In this document: positions 8,063-18,264 of the stretch, piece by piece
How the letters are laid out: every line of letters starts with the position of its first letter
Position numbering within the stretch: the first letter of the stretch is position 1
Origin: Erythrobacter litoralis
GTDB lineage: Bacteria > Pseudomonadota > Alphaproteobacteria > Sphingomonadales > Sphingomonadaceae
Direction of reading: 5' to 3'
NCBI RefSeq assembly: GCF_029760855.1
Contig: NZ_SOSI01000005.1
Coordinates: forward strand, 1 to 64,000
DNA: 64,000 bases
Translations under genes and position numbers: made by a program
Notes under the pieces: generated by a model
What the model saw: only the letters and a program-made list of their open reading frames with translations
Told to the model about the DNA's origin: nothing
The model's database searches: none

Positions 8063-9463
8063 TCAGTCGAAGCTGTATGCGAGTTCGAAATCGCCCCAGC
8101 GACGACCGTCGATCACCACGGGAACGTAGACGTTGCGCACCACGCGGTAGCTGCGACCGTCCCCCTCCTGTCGATACACCGCCATCATGTACGGCATGGT
8201 GCTCTTCTTCGATTTCTGGTCGATCGGATCGAGGATGATGCGACCGTGCCGGCAGAACTGCGTATCGTGCGTTATTTCGCCAATGGGCTCTCTCGAATGC
8301 CTTGAAAGATGCGTCGGTAGATAGCCCTGCATGTCGGTGCAGGCGGCTGCCATTACTGGACTAATATCAATTTCTGCGCGGTCCAATAATGGCCGCCAAT
8401 TTTCGTGTGCCCAATCCATCAGGCGCGTACGGAACCGTTGCGGATTGCTGCCCGGAATGACCCTGTAATCACAATCGAACAGCGCATCGCGGCTGAGCGC
8501 TCCGCTGGCCAAAGCCTGCTCGGCAAGAGTCTCTACTTCCTTGGCCCGCGCAATCGCTTCGTCCACCATGGCGCTGTCCTGCGGCGAAAGACCGGCCTTG
8601 ACGATGGAATCGAACATTTCGCTTGCGGTGAGTTCGAGCTCCTGAATGCGGACATGCGCTTTTTCGAGTTGCTCCTCGTTGACCGTGGCAGCCTTGTCGA
8701 AGTCGTCGATGACGTCTGAAATGCGGTTCACATTTCCCGTCATCATGCCGGTCGCCTTGGCGATCTGTTCGTTCTGGTTGTCGACCTCGCCGACCAATTC
8801 GGTGACGCCGCCAATCATCGTCTCGATGCTGGCGACAGAGCTTTTCGCCTCGTTCGATGCCCGTGCGCCGGTCTCGATCCGCTCGATCATCACCGTCGCT
8901 TCGTCCGCGAGCGTGCCCACGACAGTCGCGATCTCATCGGTCGCCTTGCGGGTTTCTCCAGCGAGCGACTTGACCTCGTTGGCGACGACCGCGAAAGTCT
9001 TGCCCGCTTCACCCGCACGCATCGCCTCGATGGTAGCGTTAAGCGCAAGAATATTGGTGGTTTCGGCGATCTGCTCGATGTCCTTCGAACACCGTTTAAC
9101 CTGATCCATCGCGGCGGCAAAGCCTGTCACATGGGTGGCGAGGGCCCCCACCAGATCGAGCAGGCCGGTAATCTGGGCGAGTGAGGACTGGATCTGCGCC
9201 GTTCCCTGCCCCAGACGCTCGATCGCACGCGCCGAAAGCAGCCGCGCTTCGTCGCTCGCTTCGGCAACCCGGCGCTGATCCTGTTCGAGTTCGCGAACCG
9301 TGCTCTGTAATTCGACATGTTCTGCCCGCAACACCCCCGAGCTGTCGATCACCGCCTGTACGATGCCGGCGACATCGCTGCACCCAACCGTGACCTTGCC
9401 GCAGCTTTCGGGAATGCGATCGAGCGGCGAAGCACCGGTCGTCTCGATCTTGCTCGCATCCAT
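8063..9463 (-). CDS. Soluble methyl-accepting chemotaxis protein with C-terminal sensor domain
   Basis: A 466-residue receptor without any transmembrane segment, so cytoplasmic. The signalling hairpin tip is clear at about residues 130-180 ([20 protein letters not shown] followed by [22 protein letters not shown]). Coiled coil lies on either side. The C-terminal ~130 residues form a ligand-type domain with the pattern [17 protein letters not shown] and [17 protein letters not shown], seen in other alphaproteobacterial receptors; its ligand is unknown. No HAMP domain or CheR-docking tail is visible. It is transcribed against its MoxR and VWA neighbours. A CtrA-like site lies about 60 bases upstream. 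Confidence 0.9.
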   Translation of the reverse strand: MDASKIETTGASPLDRIPESCGKVTVGCSDVAGIVQAVIDSSGVLRAEHVELQSTVRELEQDQRRVAEASDEARLLSARAIERLGQGTAQIQSSLAQITGLLDLVGALATHVTGFAAAMDQVKRCSKDIEQIAETTNILALNATIEAMRAGEAGKTFAVVANEVKSLAGETRKATDEIATVVGTLADEATVMIERIETGARASNEAKSSVASIETMIGGVTELVGEVDNQNEQIAKATGMMTGNVNRISDVIDDFDKAATVNEEQLEKAHVRIQELELTASEMFDSIVKAGLSPQDSAMVDEAIARAKEVETLAEQALASGALSRDALFDCDYRVIPGSNPQRFRTRLMDWAHENWRPLLDRAEIDISPVMAAACTDMQGYLPTHLSRHSREPIGEITHDTQFCRHGRIILDPIDQKSKKSTMPYMMAVYRQEGDGRSYRVVRNVYVPVVIDGRRWGDFELAYSFD

Positions 9464-9520
9464 CGATATGTCCTCGAATTCGTTCTCGTTTCTTGTCGCG
9501 TGCGCTGTACGGGCGATTGG

Positions 9521-9535
9521 TTATCCGCGCGTTAA
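9521..9535. promoter_or_regulatory. Possible CtrA-type site in the MCP/VWA divergent region
   Basis: TTAT-N7-TTAA differs by one base from the CtrA full-site TTAA-N7-TTAA. CtrA often controls motility and chemotaxis genes in alphaproteobacteria. It lies 58 bases upstream of the MCP start. AT-rich matches of this size arise by chance, so the call is weak. Confidence 0.25.
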
Positions 9536-9592
9536 TTCAGCGGCGCCAAGTGGGGCTTCGCTTCGTGCGTTCTTCGCGCTAAGGCAGATGCC

Positions 9593-10774
9593 ATGTTCTT
9601 CAATTTCGTCGACGAGCTGCGCGAGGCGGGCATATCCGCCAGCTTCAAGGAACACCTTACCTTGCTGGAGGCGCTCGATCGCGAGGTGATCGAGCAATCG
9701 CCCGAAGCCTTCTACTATCTCAGCCGCGCGACCTTCGTGAAGGACGAAGGTTTGCTCGACCGGTTCGATCAGGTTTTCCAGAAAGTCTTCAAGGGCGTCT
9801 TTTCAGACTACGGGCAGAACCCGGTCGATGTCCCGGAGGACTGGCTGAAAGCGGTCGCGGAAAAATTTCTGTCCGACGAGGAAATGGAGAAGATCAAATC
9901 TCTCGGCGACTGGGACGAGATCATGGAGGCGCTCAAGAAGCGGCTCGAAGAGCAGAAGGAGCGCCATCAGGGCGGCAACAAGTGGGTCGGTACGGGCGGT
10001 ACCTCCCCCTTCGGCAATTCGGGTTACAATCCGGAAGGCGTGCGGATCGGCGGCGAAAGCCGGCACAAACGCGCGATCAAGGTGTGGGACAAGCGCGAGT
10101 TCAAAAACCTCGACAACACGAAGGAACTCGGCACCCGGAACATCAAGATGGCGCTGCGCCGATTGCGGCGTTTCGCGCGGGAAGGCGCGGCTGACCAGCT
10201 CGACATCGACGCCACGATCGAGGGGACCGCCAAACAAGGCTGGCTTGACATTCACATGCGGCCCGAACGGCGCAATGCCGTCAAGCTGCTGCTGTTTCTC
10301 GATGTCGGCGGCTCGATGGACCCGTTCATCAAGGTCACCGAAGAGCTGTTCAGCGCGGCGACCAGCGAGTTCAAGAACCTCGAATTCTTCTATTTCCACA
10401 ACTGCCTTTACGAAGGCGTTTGGAAGGACAATCGCCGCCGCTGGCAGGAACGGACCAAAACTTGGGACGTGCTCCACAAATACGGGCACGATTACAAGGT
10501 CGTGTTCGTCGGCGACGCTGCGATGAGCCCCTACGAGATAACCCACCCGGGCGGCAGCGTCGAGCACATGAACGAGGAAGCCGGGGCCGTGTGGATGCAG
10601 CGCATGACCAACACCTATCCCGCGACCGTCTGGCTGAACCCGACGCCCGAAAAACACTGGAGCTATTCGCAGAGCACGCGGGTCATCAAGCATCTGGTCA
10701 ACGACCGGATGTACCCGCTTACCTTGGACGGTTTGGACGACGCGATGCGGGAGCTTAGCCGGAAGCAGGGGTGA
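9593..10774 (+). CDS. VWA-domain protein, CoxE-like partner of MoxR
   Basis: A 393-residue CoxE/YehP-type protein. The N-terminal half is helical and charged. The second half holds a von Willebrand A fold with the metal-binding motif DVGGSMD near residue 236; the first Ser of the classical DxSxS is Gly here, which is normal for this subgroup. Together with the MoxR ATPase at 7198 it likely forms a chaperone pair; the target is unknown. The stop overlaps the start of the DUF817 gene (GTGA), so the two are translationally coupled. Confidence 0.9.
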   Translation: MFFNFVDELREAGISASFKEHLTLLEALDREVIEQSPEAFYYLSRATFVKDEGLLDRFDQVFQKVFKGVFSDYGQNPVDVPEDWLKAVAEKFLSDEEMEKIKSLGDWDEIMEALKKRLEEQKERHQGGNKWVGTGGTSPFGNSGYNPEGVRIGGESRHKRAIKVWDKREFKNLDNTKELGTRNIKMALRRLRRFAREGAADQLDIDATIEGTAKQGWLDIHMRPERRNAVKLLLFLDVGGSMDPFIKVTEELFSAATSEFKNLEFFYFHNCLYEGVWKDNRRRWQERTKTWDVLHKYGHDYKVVFVGDAAMSPYEITHPGGSVEHMNEEAGAVWMQRMTNTYPATVWLNPTPEKHWSYSQSTRVIKHLVNDRMYPLTLDGLDDAMRELSRKQG

Positions 10775-11643
10775 GCCGACCCCACTCCCGCTTTGCCCAA
10801 TTCCGTCGGCGGCTCGAAGCATTCGATCCTGGACCCGGCTGGCGGTTGTGGCTTTACGAATTTCTGCTCTTTGGATTCAAGCAGGCTTGGGCTTGCCTCT
10901 TCGGCGCGCTGCTCCTGCTTCTGCTTCTGGCGACGCACTTGTTTTACCCCGACGACGCGCCGCTGCACCGCTACGATTTCCTCACCCTCGCTGCTATCGC
11001 CATCCAAATCGGCATGCTCTCATTCCGACTGGAGACATGGGGCGAAGCAAAGGTCATCCTGATCTTCCACGTGGTCGGCACGGTGATGGAACTGTTCAAG
11101 ACGGCGGTCGGATCTTGGGGCTATCCGGAGGCAAGCGTGCTGCATATCGGGGCGGTACCGCTGTTCTCCGGGTTCATGTATGCCAGCGTCGGAAGCTACA
11201 TCGCGCGGGTCTGGCGCATCTTCGACTTCCACTTCACGCATTATCCGCCGCGATGGGCGACGTGGATCCTAGCCGCGGCGATTTACGTTAATTTCTTCGC
11301 ACATCACTGGCTGCCAGACATGCGATACGTCATGTTCCTCGGCACTGCGCTGCTGTTCTGGCGAACGCGCGTCTATTTCCGCAACTGGCAAACGCACCGC
11401 TGGATGCCCCTGCTGATTGGCTTCGGCCTAGTCGCTTTGTTCATCTGGTTCGCTGAAAACCTGGCGACCTTCGCCAATGCGTGGAATTACCCCGACCAAA
11501 AGAGCGGATGGCGAATGGTGGGCTTGGCGAAGTACGGCAGTTGGTATCTATTGATGCTGATCAGCTTTGTGCTGGTAACATTGGTATCGCCTATCTTCGT
11601 ACCAGACAGGGATGTGTTTGAACTAGAAAAGAATTTACGCTAG
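10771..11643 (+). CDS. DUF817 family integral membrane protein
   Basis: A 290-residue polytopic membrane protein of the DUF817 family, with about eight hydrophobic segments and the conserved stretches ETWGEAKVILIFH, VGTVMELFKTAVGSW and FAENLATFANAW. The family function is unknown. The start is GTG, overlapping the VWA stop by 4 bases. The C-terminal tail is more AT-rich than the rest. Confidence 0.88.
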   Translation: MSRPHSRFAQFRRRLEAFDPGPGWRLWLYEFLLFGFKQAWACLFGALLLLLLLATHLFYPDDAPLHRYDFLTLAAIAIQIGMLSFRLETWGEAKVILIFHVVGTVMELFKTAVGSWGYPEASVLHIGAVPLFSGFMYASVGSYIARVWRIFDFHFTHYPPRWATWILAAAIYVNFFAHHWLPDMRYVMFLGTALLFWRTRVYFRNWQTHRWMPLLIGFGLVALFIWFAENLATFANAWNYPDQKSGWRMVGLAKYGSWYLLMLISFVLVTLVSPIFVPDRDVFELEKNLR

Positions 11644-11667
11644 GTCCGGAGTGCGGGGAGGGATGCG

Positions 11668-12015
11668 ATGCGAATTCTTTTTCTTTGTACGAGCGCTTTT
11701 TTGACGGTCGGTGCAATCGAGCCGCAAAACAAAAACGACGAACAAATTAGTTCGGATGGAGCGACGTTCGCTATCGAAGGCATTGAAAGCGTAATGCCCG
11801 AAAATTGCCAGGACCGTATTCATCACGTTCGCGAAGAACGCGGTCTGCCCGAACTCAATGATGCACCCGCAACGCCCGACAATGCGCTTCTTATTGCGGC
11901 GGTCGATCATCAGGTCGATGGCTGTGACGTGCTGGTGATGCAGGAAGATACGGCGGACGTTCGGCCGTTACCCAAGTTCGACGACAGGACCGTCGAGCTT
12001 ATCCCCGCAAACTGA
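11668..12015 (+). CDS. Small secreted protein, unknown function
   Basis: A 115-residue protein that I do not recognise. The first ~16 residues (MRILFLCTSAFLTVGA) look like a signal peptide. The mature part is acidic, with Cys in ENCQDR and DGCDVL that could form a disulfide after export. The strong ribosome binding sequence GGGGAGGG lies just upstream. Its codons look a little more AT-rich than its neighbours. It sits 24 bases after DUF817 and stops 9 bases before the convergent NamZ-like gene. Confidence 0.7.
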   Translation: MRILFLCTSAFLTVGAIEPQNKNDEQISSDGATFAIEGIESVMPENCQDRIHHVREERGLPELNDAPATPDNALLIAAVDHQVDGCDVLVMQEDTADVRPLPKFDDRTVELIPAN

Positions 12016-12024
12016 AATGCCGAT

Positions 12025-13227
12025 CTAGCCGTAAATCAGATGCGGCGCGATCTCTCCGCGCCATTGCGCCTCGTCGGAGCTGGCGAGGGTATCCAAGTCT
12101 TCGGGCGTGGCTTCGCGGTCGTCCACCCACTCACGCAGCGCCGGACCGCCATTAATGACGTCGATTGCCAATCGGTCGAACTCGTATTCATACGGAAAAT
12201 CGCGCCAGATTTCGTATTCCGGATAGAGCGCGCGGATCGCCTTGAAGGCTAGAGCCTGCAATCGCCATGGACGGAATTCGTGGTGATCGTAGAACGGGCC
12301 TTCGGCATGGATCATCAAACCGTTGCACAGCGCCCCTTCGTGCTTGTGGAATGTCGGCGTAAAGAAGCATTCGCGAAGTTTACAGCCGCGCATCCACGCG
12401 GGCGCCATGCGCTCCATTTGGCCTAGAACCGCTTTCGCATTGATGTCCGGCGCGCCGAACAGCACTTCCAGCGGCCGCGTCGTGCCTCGCCCTTCCGATA
12501 GGTTCGTTCCTTCGAGCATCACCGTGCCGGCATAGGCGCGAGCCATATTGAGCGAGGCGGCATTCGGGCTGGGATTGATCCAGACGCGGTCTTCTGGCCA
12601 GCCGAAGCCGGGCGCATGACCAGGCTGCCACCCCCGCATCTCGATGACGGTGAGCGATACGTCGAGCTTGAAATGGGCCACGAACCACTGCGCCATCTCG
12701 CCCATCGTCATGCCGTGCCGCATGGGCATGGGAGCAGCGCCAACGAAGCTCTCCTGCCCTTCGCGCAGCAGCGTTCCTTCGACCGGTCCACCCGCCGGGT
12801 TCGGCCGATCCAAGACCCACACTTCCTTACCGGACTTCGCAGCTTCCTCCAGAAGATAGAGCAAGGTCGTCACGAACGTGTATATGCGGCAGCCAAGATC
12901 TTGAAGGTCGAACAGGAAGACGTCAGCGCTGGACATCGATTGGCCGCTGGGGCGACGAACTTCGCCATAAAGACTGAAAACGGGAATGCCGTATTGCGGA
13001 TCGGTTTCATCCGCGGTTTCCACCATGTTGTCCTGCTTGTCGCCCTTCAGCCCATGTTGCGGGCCGAAGGCACTGGTGACGTTGACGCCGCGCGCGATCA
13101 GCGCATCGAGCGAATGGTCCAAGCCGGCGGTGACGGAGGCAGGATGCGCGACCAAGCTGACCCGTTTGCCTTCGAGCGGACGACGCAGCGCTTCGTCGGT
13201 GAGCAGGCGATCGATACCGAATTTCAT
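12025..13227 (-). CDS. NamZ-like (DUF1343) exo-beta-N-acetylmuramidase family protein
   Basis: A 400-residue DUF1343 protein. Characterised NamZ releases MurNAc from the non-reducing end of peptidoglycan fragments. Recognisable parts are GKRVSLVAHPASVT, the FGPQHGLKGDKQDNM motif, FDLQDLGCRIYTF, VLDRPNPAGG and GTNLSEGRGTTRP. The ATG at 13227 overlaps the DOMON-like stop as ATGA, which fixes the start. No signal peptide or lipobox is visible from that start, unlike many family members, so the enzyme may act on cytoplasmic recycling products; that is inference. Confidence 0.88.
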   Translation of the reverse strand: MKFGIDRLLTDEALRRPLEGKRVSLVAHPASVTAGLDHSLDALIARGVNVTSAFGPQHGLKGDKQDNMVETADETDPQYGIPVFSLYGEVRRPSGQSMSSADVFLFDLQDLGCRIYTFVTTLLYLLEEAAKSGKEVWVLDRPNPAGGPVEGTLLREGQESFVGAAPMPMRHGMTMGEMAQWFVAHFKLDVSLTVIEMRGWQPGHAPGFGWPEDRVWINPSPNAASLNMARAYAGTVMLEGTNLSEGRGTTRPLEVLFGAPDINAKAVLGQMERMAPAWMRGCKLRECFFTPTFHKHEGALCNGLMIHAEGPFYDHHEFRPWRLQALAFKAIRALYPEYEIWRDFPYEYEFDRLAIDVINGGPALREWVDDREATPEDLDTLASSDEAQWRGEIAPHLIYG

Positions 13228-13778
13228 GGCCGATTGGGTGCAGCAAGCGCCTGCGCGAAGCAAGCGGGATCGTGGAAATCGGGTGCGTCGCCAGTGTGTT
13301 CCGCCGCCCAGTAGCTCTTTTGCCCGCCTTCCTCCTCGATCACTGCAGTCATCCCAAAGCAAAGAGAGCCGTTAGGCAGAGCCTCTCTCTGCATCGCGAC
13401 ATCCATTATCGCGAAGGATGAACCGCCACGCCATGAAATCTCCGGTGCCCTCGTAATATGCCGATCGCGGCCATTCTCACGATAAGAAGAGAAATCGTAG
13501 GCCGCGAAAGCTTCGGATGGGGAGAAATTGAACTCCGAGTAAGCCGTACCGTCCTGTGGTTCGGCTCTTACGAAAAGCTCGAAACAGGTGGTACGCCACA
13601 ACCCGTCCAAGCGACGTTTTCCTGCAAAACATGGCACGAGGATCTGTCGCGTTCCTTCGATCCTCCAGCGCAAACGCAACCAGTAGCGATCGGTAGCGTC
13701 GACCTTCGCCGTCACCGATCTCACCGAAACAGTTGGATGAGCCGGATGAGCAGTCAGTTCGTGCGTTTGCATGGCCAC
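13224..13778 (-). CDS. DOMON-like domain-containing protein
   Basis: A 184-residue protein with one DOMON-like beta-sandwich, recognisable from [24 protein letters not shown] and [17 protein letters not shown]. Similar proteins are common in sphingomonads and usually sit beside the DUF1343 gene; their ligand is unknown (other DOMON domains bind sugars or haem). No signal peptide is seen. A second ATG two codons in is an equally good start. The 4-base overlap with the downstream NamZ-like gene implies a two-gene unit. It is divergent from tyrS with only 26 bases between starts. Confidence 0.82.
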   Translation of the reverse strand: MAMQTHELTAHPAHPTVSVRSVTAKVDATDRYWLRLRWRIEGTRQILVPCFAGKRRLDGLWRTTCFELFVRAEPQDGTAYSEFNFSPSEAFAAYDFSSYRENGRDRHITRAPEISWRGGSSFAIMDVAMQREALPNGSLCFGMTAVIEEEGGQKSYWAAEHTGDAPDFHDPACFAQALAAPNRP

Positions 13779-13804
13779 CTCTTCCTGCTAGCGGCAGCTT
13801 CATC

Positions 13805-15034
13805 ATGACGAGCCACCGATCCGATCTCCTGCGCATACTTGAAGAGCGCGGCTACATCCATCAGGTCACTGACGCCGAAGGGCTGGACGCCTTGGCCGCG
13901 AAGCAGATCGTCCCCGGATATATCGGCTTCGACGCGACCGCGCCAAGCCTTCATGTCGGCAGCCTCGTACAGATCATGATGCTTCGCCGGCTTCAACAGA
14001 CCGGGCACAAGCCAGTGGTTCTAATGGGCGGTGGGACGACACGGATCGGCGATCCGACCGGACGTGACGAAAGCCGACAGATGCTCACCGATCAGGCGAT
14101 CGCGGACAACATCGCGGGCATTCGCACAGTGTTCGAAAGATTGCTGACCTTCGGCGACGGTCCGACCGATGCCGTGATGGTCGATAATCAGGACTGGCTC
14201 GGCAGTCTCGGTTACATAGAATTGCTGCAGGATGTGGGGCCGCATTTCACGGTCAACCGAATGCTGACGTTCGATTCGGTCAAGCTACGGCTCGAACGCG
14301 AACAGCCGATGACCTTTCTCGAATTCAATTACATGATCCTGCAAGGCTATGATTTCCGACATCTGGCGCGAGAAATGGGCGTGCGCCTGCAGATGGGCGG
14401 CAGCGATCAGTGGGGCAACATCGTAAATGGAATGGAGCTCGGCCGGCGGATGGACGGCGCCGAACTGTTCGGACTGACGACGCCGCTTCTCACTACGGCG
14501 GACGGTAAGAAGATGGGCAAGACGGCCTCGGGCGCCGTCTGGCTCAATGAAGCGCAATTGCCGAGCTACGATTTCTGGCAATTCTGGCGCAATACGGACG
14601 ACCGCGACGTCGGCAGATTTCTTCGGCTGTTCACCGACTTGCCGCTCGGCGAAATCGAACGTCTGGACGCGCTCGAGGGCGCAGAGATCAACGATGCGAA
14701 AACGGTGCTTGCCAACGAAGTTACCGCGCTCGTGCGCGGAGAGGAGGCGGCGCGCACGGCGCAGGATACCGCCAGCCGGACCTTTGGCGGAGGCGGCACG
14801 GGCATCGATCTACCGAGGCTTTCCGTCGGCCCCGAAGGCATGCGCATCGGGGCGGTTCTCACCGCACTCGGTTTCACGGCATCGAATGGGGAAGCGAAGC
14901 GCAAGTTAGCGGAAGGCGCGGTCAAGCTTGATGGCGATACCGTATCCGATCCTGCATTTTTGATAGATGTTTCAGAGGGTAGCGAGGCAAAGCTAAGTCT
15001 CGGCAAGAAGAAGCACGCAATTCTGAAACCCTAA
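13805..15034 (+). CDS. tyrS: Tyrosyl-tRNA synthetase
   Basis: Charges tRNA-Tyr. The 409-residue class I synthetase has the HIGH-type motif HVGS at residues 50-53, GGSDQWGNI for tyrosine binding, the KMSKS-type loop KKMGKT near residues 235-240 and a C-terminal S4 RNA-binding domain (from about residue 345). The ATG at 13805 was chosen over an upstream in-frame start at 13733, which would run into the divergent gene. Identity is secure. Confidence 0.96.
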   Translation: MTSHRSDLLRILEERGYIHQVTDAEGLDALAAKQIVPGYIGFDATAPSLHVGSLVQIMMLRRLQQTGHKPVVLMGGGTTRIGDPTGRDESRQMLTDQAIADNIAGIRTVFERLLTFGDGPTDAVMVDNQDWLGSLGYIELLQDVGPHFTVNRMLTFDSVKLRLEREQPMTFLEFNYMILQGYDFRHLAREMGVRLQMGGSDQWGNIVNGMELGRRMDGAELFGLTTPLLTTADGKKMGKTASGAVWLNEAQLPSYDFWQFWRNTDDRDVGRFLRLFTDLPLGEIERLDALEGAEINDAKTVLANEVTALVRGEEAARTAQDTASRTFGGGGTGIDLPRLSVGPEGMRIGAVLTALGFTASNGEAKRKLAEGAVKLDGDTVSDPAFLIDVSEGSEAKLSLGKKKHAILKP

Positions 15035-15141
15035 TCTGCTCGGGACTTCGCCGGTGAAATTAACCGGATGCGGCTTTACCATTTGTCATCCTTTTTCGGG
15101 CACAACGTGATCCAACGCAATCAATCGAGGGGATCGCGATC

Positions 15142-15480
15142 ATGGGTGCTGGAGCACAACTGAGCGTAACCGACCAGCGGCGCATGGCGCGTCATCCCGT
15201 GGATCACCCATTGATCGCGGAACATTACGGCAAGGGCGACATGCGGATGCATATCGCCAATATCTCAGCCAATGGCTTCATGATCGACGATGCGGACGGC
15301 ATTGCCCGGGGTGAGCGTGTGGTCGTCCGCCTGCCGGTGATCGGCCGGATTGAGGCATATTGCATCTGGAACCGGGACAATCGCGCGGGCTTCCAGTTCG
15401 AACGCATCATCCGCGTCGACGATTTCCTTGCCCTTATCGATACGCTTCAGCCCAATCCTCGCCTGCGCAAAATGCGCTGA
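15142..15480 (+). CDS. PilZ domain protein
   Basis: A 112-residue stand-alone PilZ domain. The c-di-GMP binding pattern is present: RRMARHPV near residues 13-20 and NISANGF near 50, equivalent to RxxxR and (D/N)xSxxG. Such proteins act as c-di-GMP receptors for motility, polysaccharide or cell-cycle functions; the target here is unknown. The ribosome binding sequence AGGGGA lies upstream. The 107-base gap before it holds no gene, only a weak CCGGT/ACCGG inverted repeat after tyrS. Confidence 0.88.
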   Translation: MGAGAQLSVTDQRRMARHPVDHPLIAEHYGKGDMRMHIANISANGFMIDDADGIARGERVVVRLPVIGRIEAYCIWNRDNRAGFQFERIIRVDDFLALIDTLQPNPRLRKMR

Positions 15481-15546
15481 GCGCGCTGAAGATTTAATAC
15501 CGCGACACGAAGTTCGCCCGTCTTCACAAGCGAAGGCGGGCCTGCC

Positions 15547-16875
15547 ATGCGCGAGCGTGTGACAGACGCCGCAACACCCTCGCCCGAAGAAATCGGATCG
15601 CCCCTACGCATCGCCAACTTCCGCGCGTATCTGATTGCGCGGTTCACGATGATGGTCGGCCAATATGCGATGATGCTGATCATCAGCTGGCAGACCTACA
15701 CACTCTCGCGCCAGAGCGGGATGGACGAGCTGGCGGCCTCTGGTCAGCTTGCCCTTATCGGGCTGTTGCAATTCCTGCCGCTATTCGTGCTTTCCCCGTT
15801 TTCGGGGCTGGTCGCAGATCGGTTCGATCGCAAAACGGTCGCGCGGCTGACCATCGCGTTGCAGTTCCTGTGTGCCGCCGCTCTCGCCTATGCGACATAC
15901 ACCGGAGCGATCACGCTCGTCTGGCTGTTCTCCGTCGCAGTAGTGCTGGGCGTCGTACGTGCCTTCAACGGGCCGGCACTGTCTGCACTCGCGCCCAATC
16001 TCGTGCCGAAAGCCATTCTGCCGAACGCAATCGCCCTTTCGTCGATCGCATGGCAGACCGGGATGATCGTGGGCCCGGCCCTGGGCGGATATGCTTACGA
16101 GGCGCAGCCCGCCCTGCCCTATGCCGTTGCAGGCGTTCTCTTCCTCGTCGGCATTCTGACCATCAGCACCATCGGTAAGGTACCGCACTCGCCGATTACC
16201 GGAGCGCAGCGGCCGATCGGGCAGATCATCGACGGATGGCGCTATGTTTTTCGCAACCGCATGGTTCTCGGCGCAATCACCCTCGACCTAATGGCGGTAT
16301 TCCTTGCCGGCGCGACTGCGCTTTTTTCGCCTTTTGCCTATGACATTTTGGAGGTCGGCGAGACCGGCTTGGCGCAGCTTGCGGCCGCACCCGCCGTCGG
16401 GGCTGCGGTCACGGCACTGTGGTTCAGCTTCCGTCCGCTCAAGACCAATGTCGGACCGAAAATGCTGTGGGCCGTCGCCGCATTCGGCGTGGCGACGATC
16501 ATTTTCGGTTTTTCGCGTTCCATGCCGATCAGCCTTGCCGCGCTGTTTGTCGTCGGCGCGGCAGACATGTTCTCGGTCTATATTCGCCAATCGCTCATCC
16601 AGCTGCATACGCCGGACGAGAAGCGGGGCCGTGTCTCCTCAGCCAGCCTGCTTACCATCAGCGCCTCCAATGAGGGTGGCGATGCCTTTTCCGGTTTTCT
16701 CGCCAGTATCCTCGGCCCGGCCATGGCGGTCATTGTTGGCGGTGCGGGTGCAATCGCGACCGTCGCCCTGTGGAGCCGCATCTTTCCGGTTTTGCGCACC
16801 ACTCGGACCTTTGATCCGCCCGATGAATTGAGAGAAGAGATACCCGAAGAAAAGCTCCAGGAGCGCATACCATGA
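15547..16875 (+). CDS. MFS transporter (EntS-like exporter family)
   Basis: A 442-residue major facilitator with about 12 membrane segments. The loop between segments 2 and 3 carries [15 protein letters not shown], the typical MFS motif A of the MFS_3/EntS group of exporters. The substrate cannot be told from sequence. The stop overlaps cysK (ATGA), so the two are co-translated; a link with sulfur or cysteine metabolism is possible but not shown. Confidence 0.88.
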   Translation: MRERVTDAATPSPEEIGSPLRIANFRAYLIARFTMMVGQYAMMLIISWQTYTLSRQSGMDELAASGQLALIGLLQFLPLFVLSPFSGLVADRFDRKTVARLTIALQFLCAAALAYATYTGAITLVWLFSVAVVLGVVRAFNGPALSALAPNLVPKAILPNAIALSSIAWQTGMIVGPALGGYAYEAQPALPYAVAGVLFLVGILTISTIGKVPHSPITGAQRPIGQIIDGWRYVFRNRMVLGAITLDLMAVFLAGATALFSPFAYDILEVGETGLAQLAAAPAVGAAVTALWFSFRPLKTNVGPKMLWAVAAFGVATIIFGFSRSMPISLAALFVVGAADMFSVYIRQSLIQLHTPDEKRGRVSSASLLTISASNEGGDAFSGFLASILGPAMAVIVGGAGAIATVALWSRIFPVLRTTRTFDPPDELREEIPEEKLQERIP

Positions 16876-17792
16876 AAGCCGATTCCGTTCTCGCCACCAT
16901 CGGCGGAACCCCGCACATCCGTCTCTCCCGCTTGTTCCCGGATCACGAAGTCTGGGTGAAGTCCGAACGCGCAAACCCCGGCGGCTCGATCAAGGACCGC
17001 ATTGCCCTCGCCATGGTCGAGGATGCGGAGAAGGACGGCACCCTGAAGCCCGGTGGTACGATCATCGAACCAACGAGCGGCAATACCGGCGTCGGCCTCG
17101 CAATGGTTGCCGCGGTCAAGGGCTACAAACTGATCCTCGTCATGCCGGAAAGCATGAGCATCGAGCGCCGCCGCCTGATGCTAGCCTATGGTGCGAGCTT
17201 CGACCTTACGCCTAAAGAAGGCGGCATGAAGGGCGCGATCGAGCGCGCGCAGGAACTTGCCGGCGAAACCGAAAACGCGTGGATTCCCAGCCAGTTCGAC
17301 AACGAGTCCAACTGGAAGGTCCATGTCCTCACGACCTCGCAAGAAATTCTCGAAGATTTCCGCGACGCTCCCATCGATGCGATGATTACCGGGGTTGGCA
17401 CTGGCGGGCACATCACCGGCTGCGCGGAAGAATTGAAGAAAACCTGGCCGAAGATGAAAGCCTTTGCCGTCGAGCCGAAGGGTTCACCGGTCATCAGCGG
17501 AGGCGAACCGGGACCACACCCGATTCAAGGCATAGGAGCGGGCTTCATTCCTGAAAATCTGCACACCCAGTCGATCGATGGAGCGATCCAGGTCGATCCG
17601 GAGGATGCGAAAGAGATGGCGCGCCAGTCGGCTGCGAAGGAGGGCCTGCTCGTCGGCATTTCAAGCGGCGCGACCCTGGCAGCGATCAAGCAGAAACTGC
17701 CCGAACTCGACAGCGGGAGCCGAATTCTCGGTTTCAATTACGACACCGGGGAACGCTATCTTTCGGTGCCGGATTTTCTGCCCGAGAACTAA
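16872..17792 (+). CDS. cysK: Cysteine synthase A (O-acetylserine sulfhydrylase)
   Basis: PLP enzyme making cysteine from O-acetylserine and sulfide. The 306-residue protein has the PLP lysine in NPGGSIKDR (Lys41), the substrate loop [13 protein letters not shown], the glycine loop [11 protein letters not shown] and ISSGAT near the C-terminus. Length and motifs are typical of CysK/CysM. Start overlaps the MFS stop by 4 bases. A strong hairpin follows the gene. Confidence 0.95.
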   Translation: MKADSVLATIGGTPHIRLSRLFPDHEVWVKSERANPGGSIKDRIALAMVEDAEKDGTLKPGGTIIEPTSGNTGVGLAMVAAVKGYKLILVMPESMSIERRRLMLAYGASFDLTPKEGGMKGAIERAQELAGETENAWIPSQFDNESNWKVHVLTTSQEILEDFRDAPIDAMITGVGTGGHITGCAEELKKTWPKMKAFAVEPKGSPVISGGEPGPHPIQGIGAGFIPENLHTQSIDGAIQVDPEDAKEMARQSAAKEGLLVGISSGATLAAIKQKLPELDSGSRILGFNYDTGERYLSVPDFLPEN

Positions 17793-17797
17793 TAAAA

Positions 17798-17825
17798 TGC
17801 CGGAGGCGTGATAACGCCTCCGGCA
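17798..17825. terminator. Bidirectional-looking terminator between cysK and the calcium-repeat gene
   Basis: A perfect 11-bp stem TGCCGGAGGCG/CGCCTCCGGCA with loop TGATAA lies between the two convergent genes. On the minus strand it is followed by TTTTATT, so it is most canonical for the leftward gene; it should also protect cysK mRNA. Confidence 0.75.
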
Positions 17826-17850
17826 ATCCTCTCAGAAGTTTCTCAATAAA

Positions 17851-18264
17851 TTAGCGTGGCTCTACGGGCTCTTGCGCTTCCGGTTCATAACCGGAGCGGT
17901 ACTGATCAGGCATCCCATCGCCGTCGCTATCCAATGCATCCGGCTGACCGTCACCGTCCTTGTCCCACACGTCTGCCGCACCGTCTCCGTCTTGGTCCCA
18001 AGCATCCGGTGTTCCGTCGTCATCGGTATCCAACGTCGGAGAAGGAAGGGCGGACGGTGTAGCGCTCGGCTCTTGCGTCATCGGCGTTCCCGGCTCCGGC
18101 GTAGTAGTCGGTGGAGCCGTAGGAACAGGCGTCATGGATGCGTCAGGCGCCGTATCCTGCGGCGATTGCTGCATAGCCGCCTGCGCGTCAGCCTGAGCCG
18201 GTAAGGCAAAAGCTACACTAATTAGGACGCTGGAAGCTACGAGGCTAGTTAGGTGATACTGCAT
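17851..18264 (-). CDS. Secreted protein with calcium-binding DxDxDG repeats
   Basis: A 137-residue exported protein. Residues 1-28 are a signal peptide ending near AQADA. A Pro/Thr/Ser-rich low-complexity linker follows (about 35-78). Four thrombospondin type 3-like repeats come next (DTDDDGTPD, DQDGDGAAD, DKDGDGQPD, DSDGDGMPD), each a potential calcium loop. No enzymatic domain is present. It may be a surface or periplasmic calcium-binding spacer protein. GGAG upstream supports the ATG at 18264. Confidence 0.78.
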   Translation of the reverse strand: MQYHLTSLVASSVLISVAFALPAQADAQAAMQQSPQDTAPDASMTPVPTAPPTTTPEPGTPMTQEPSATPSALPSPTLDTDDDGTPDAWDQDGDGAADVWDKDGDGQPDALDSDGDGMPDQYRSGYEPEAQEPVEPR

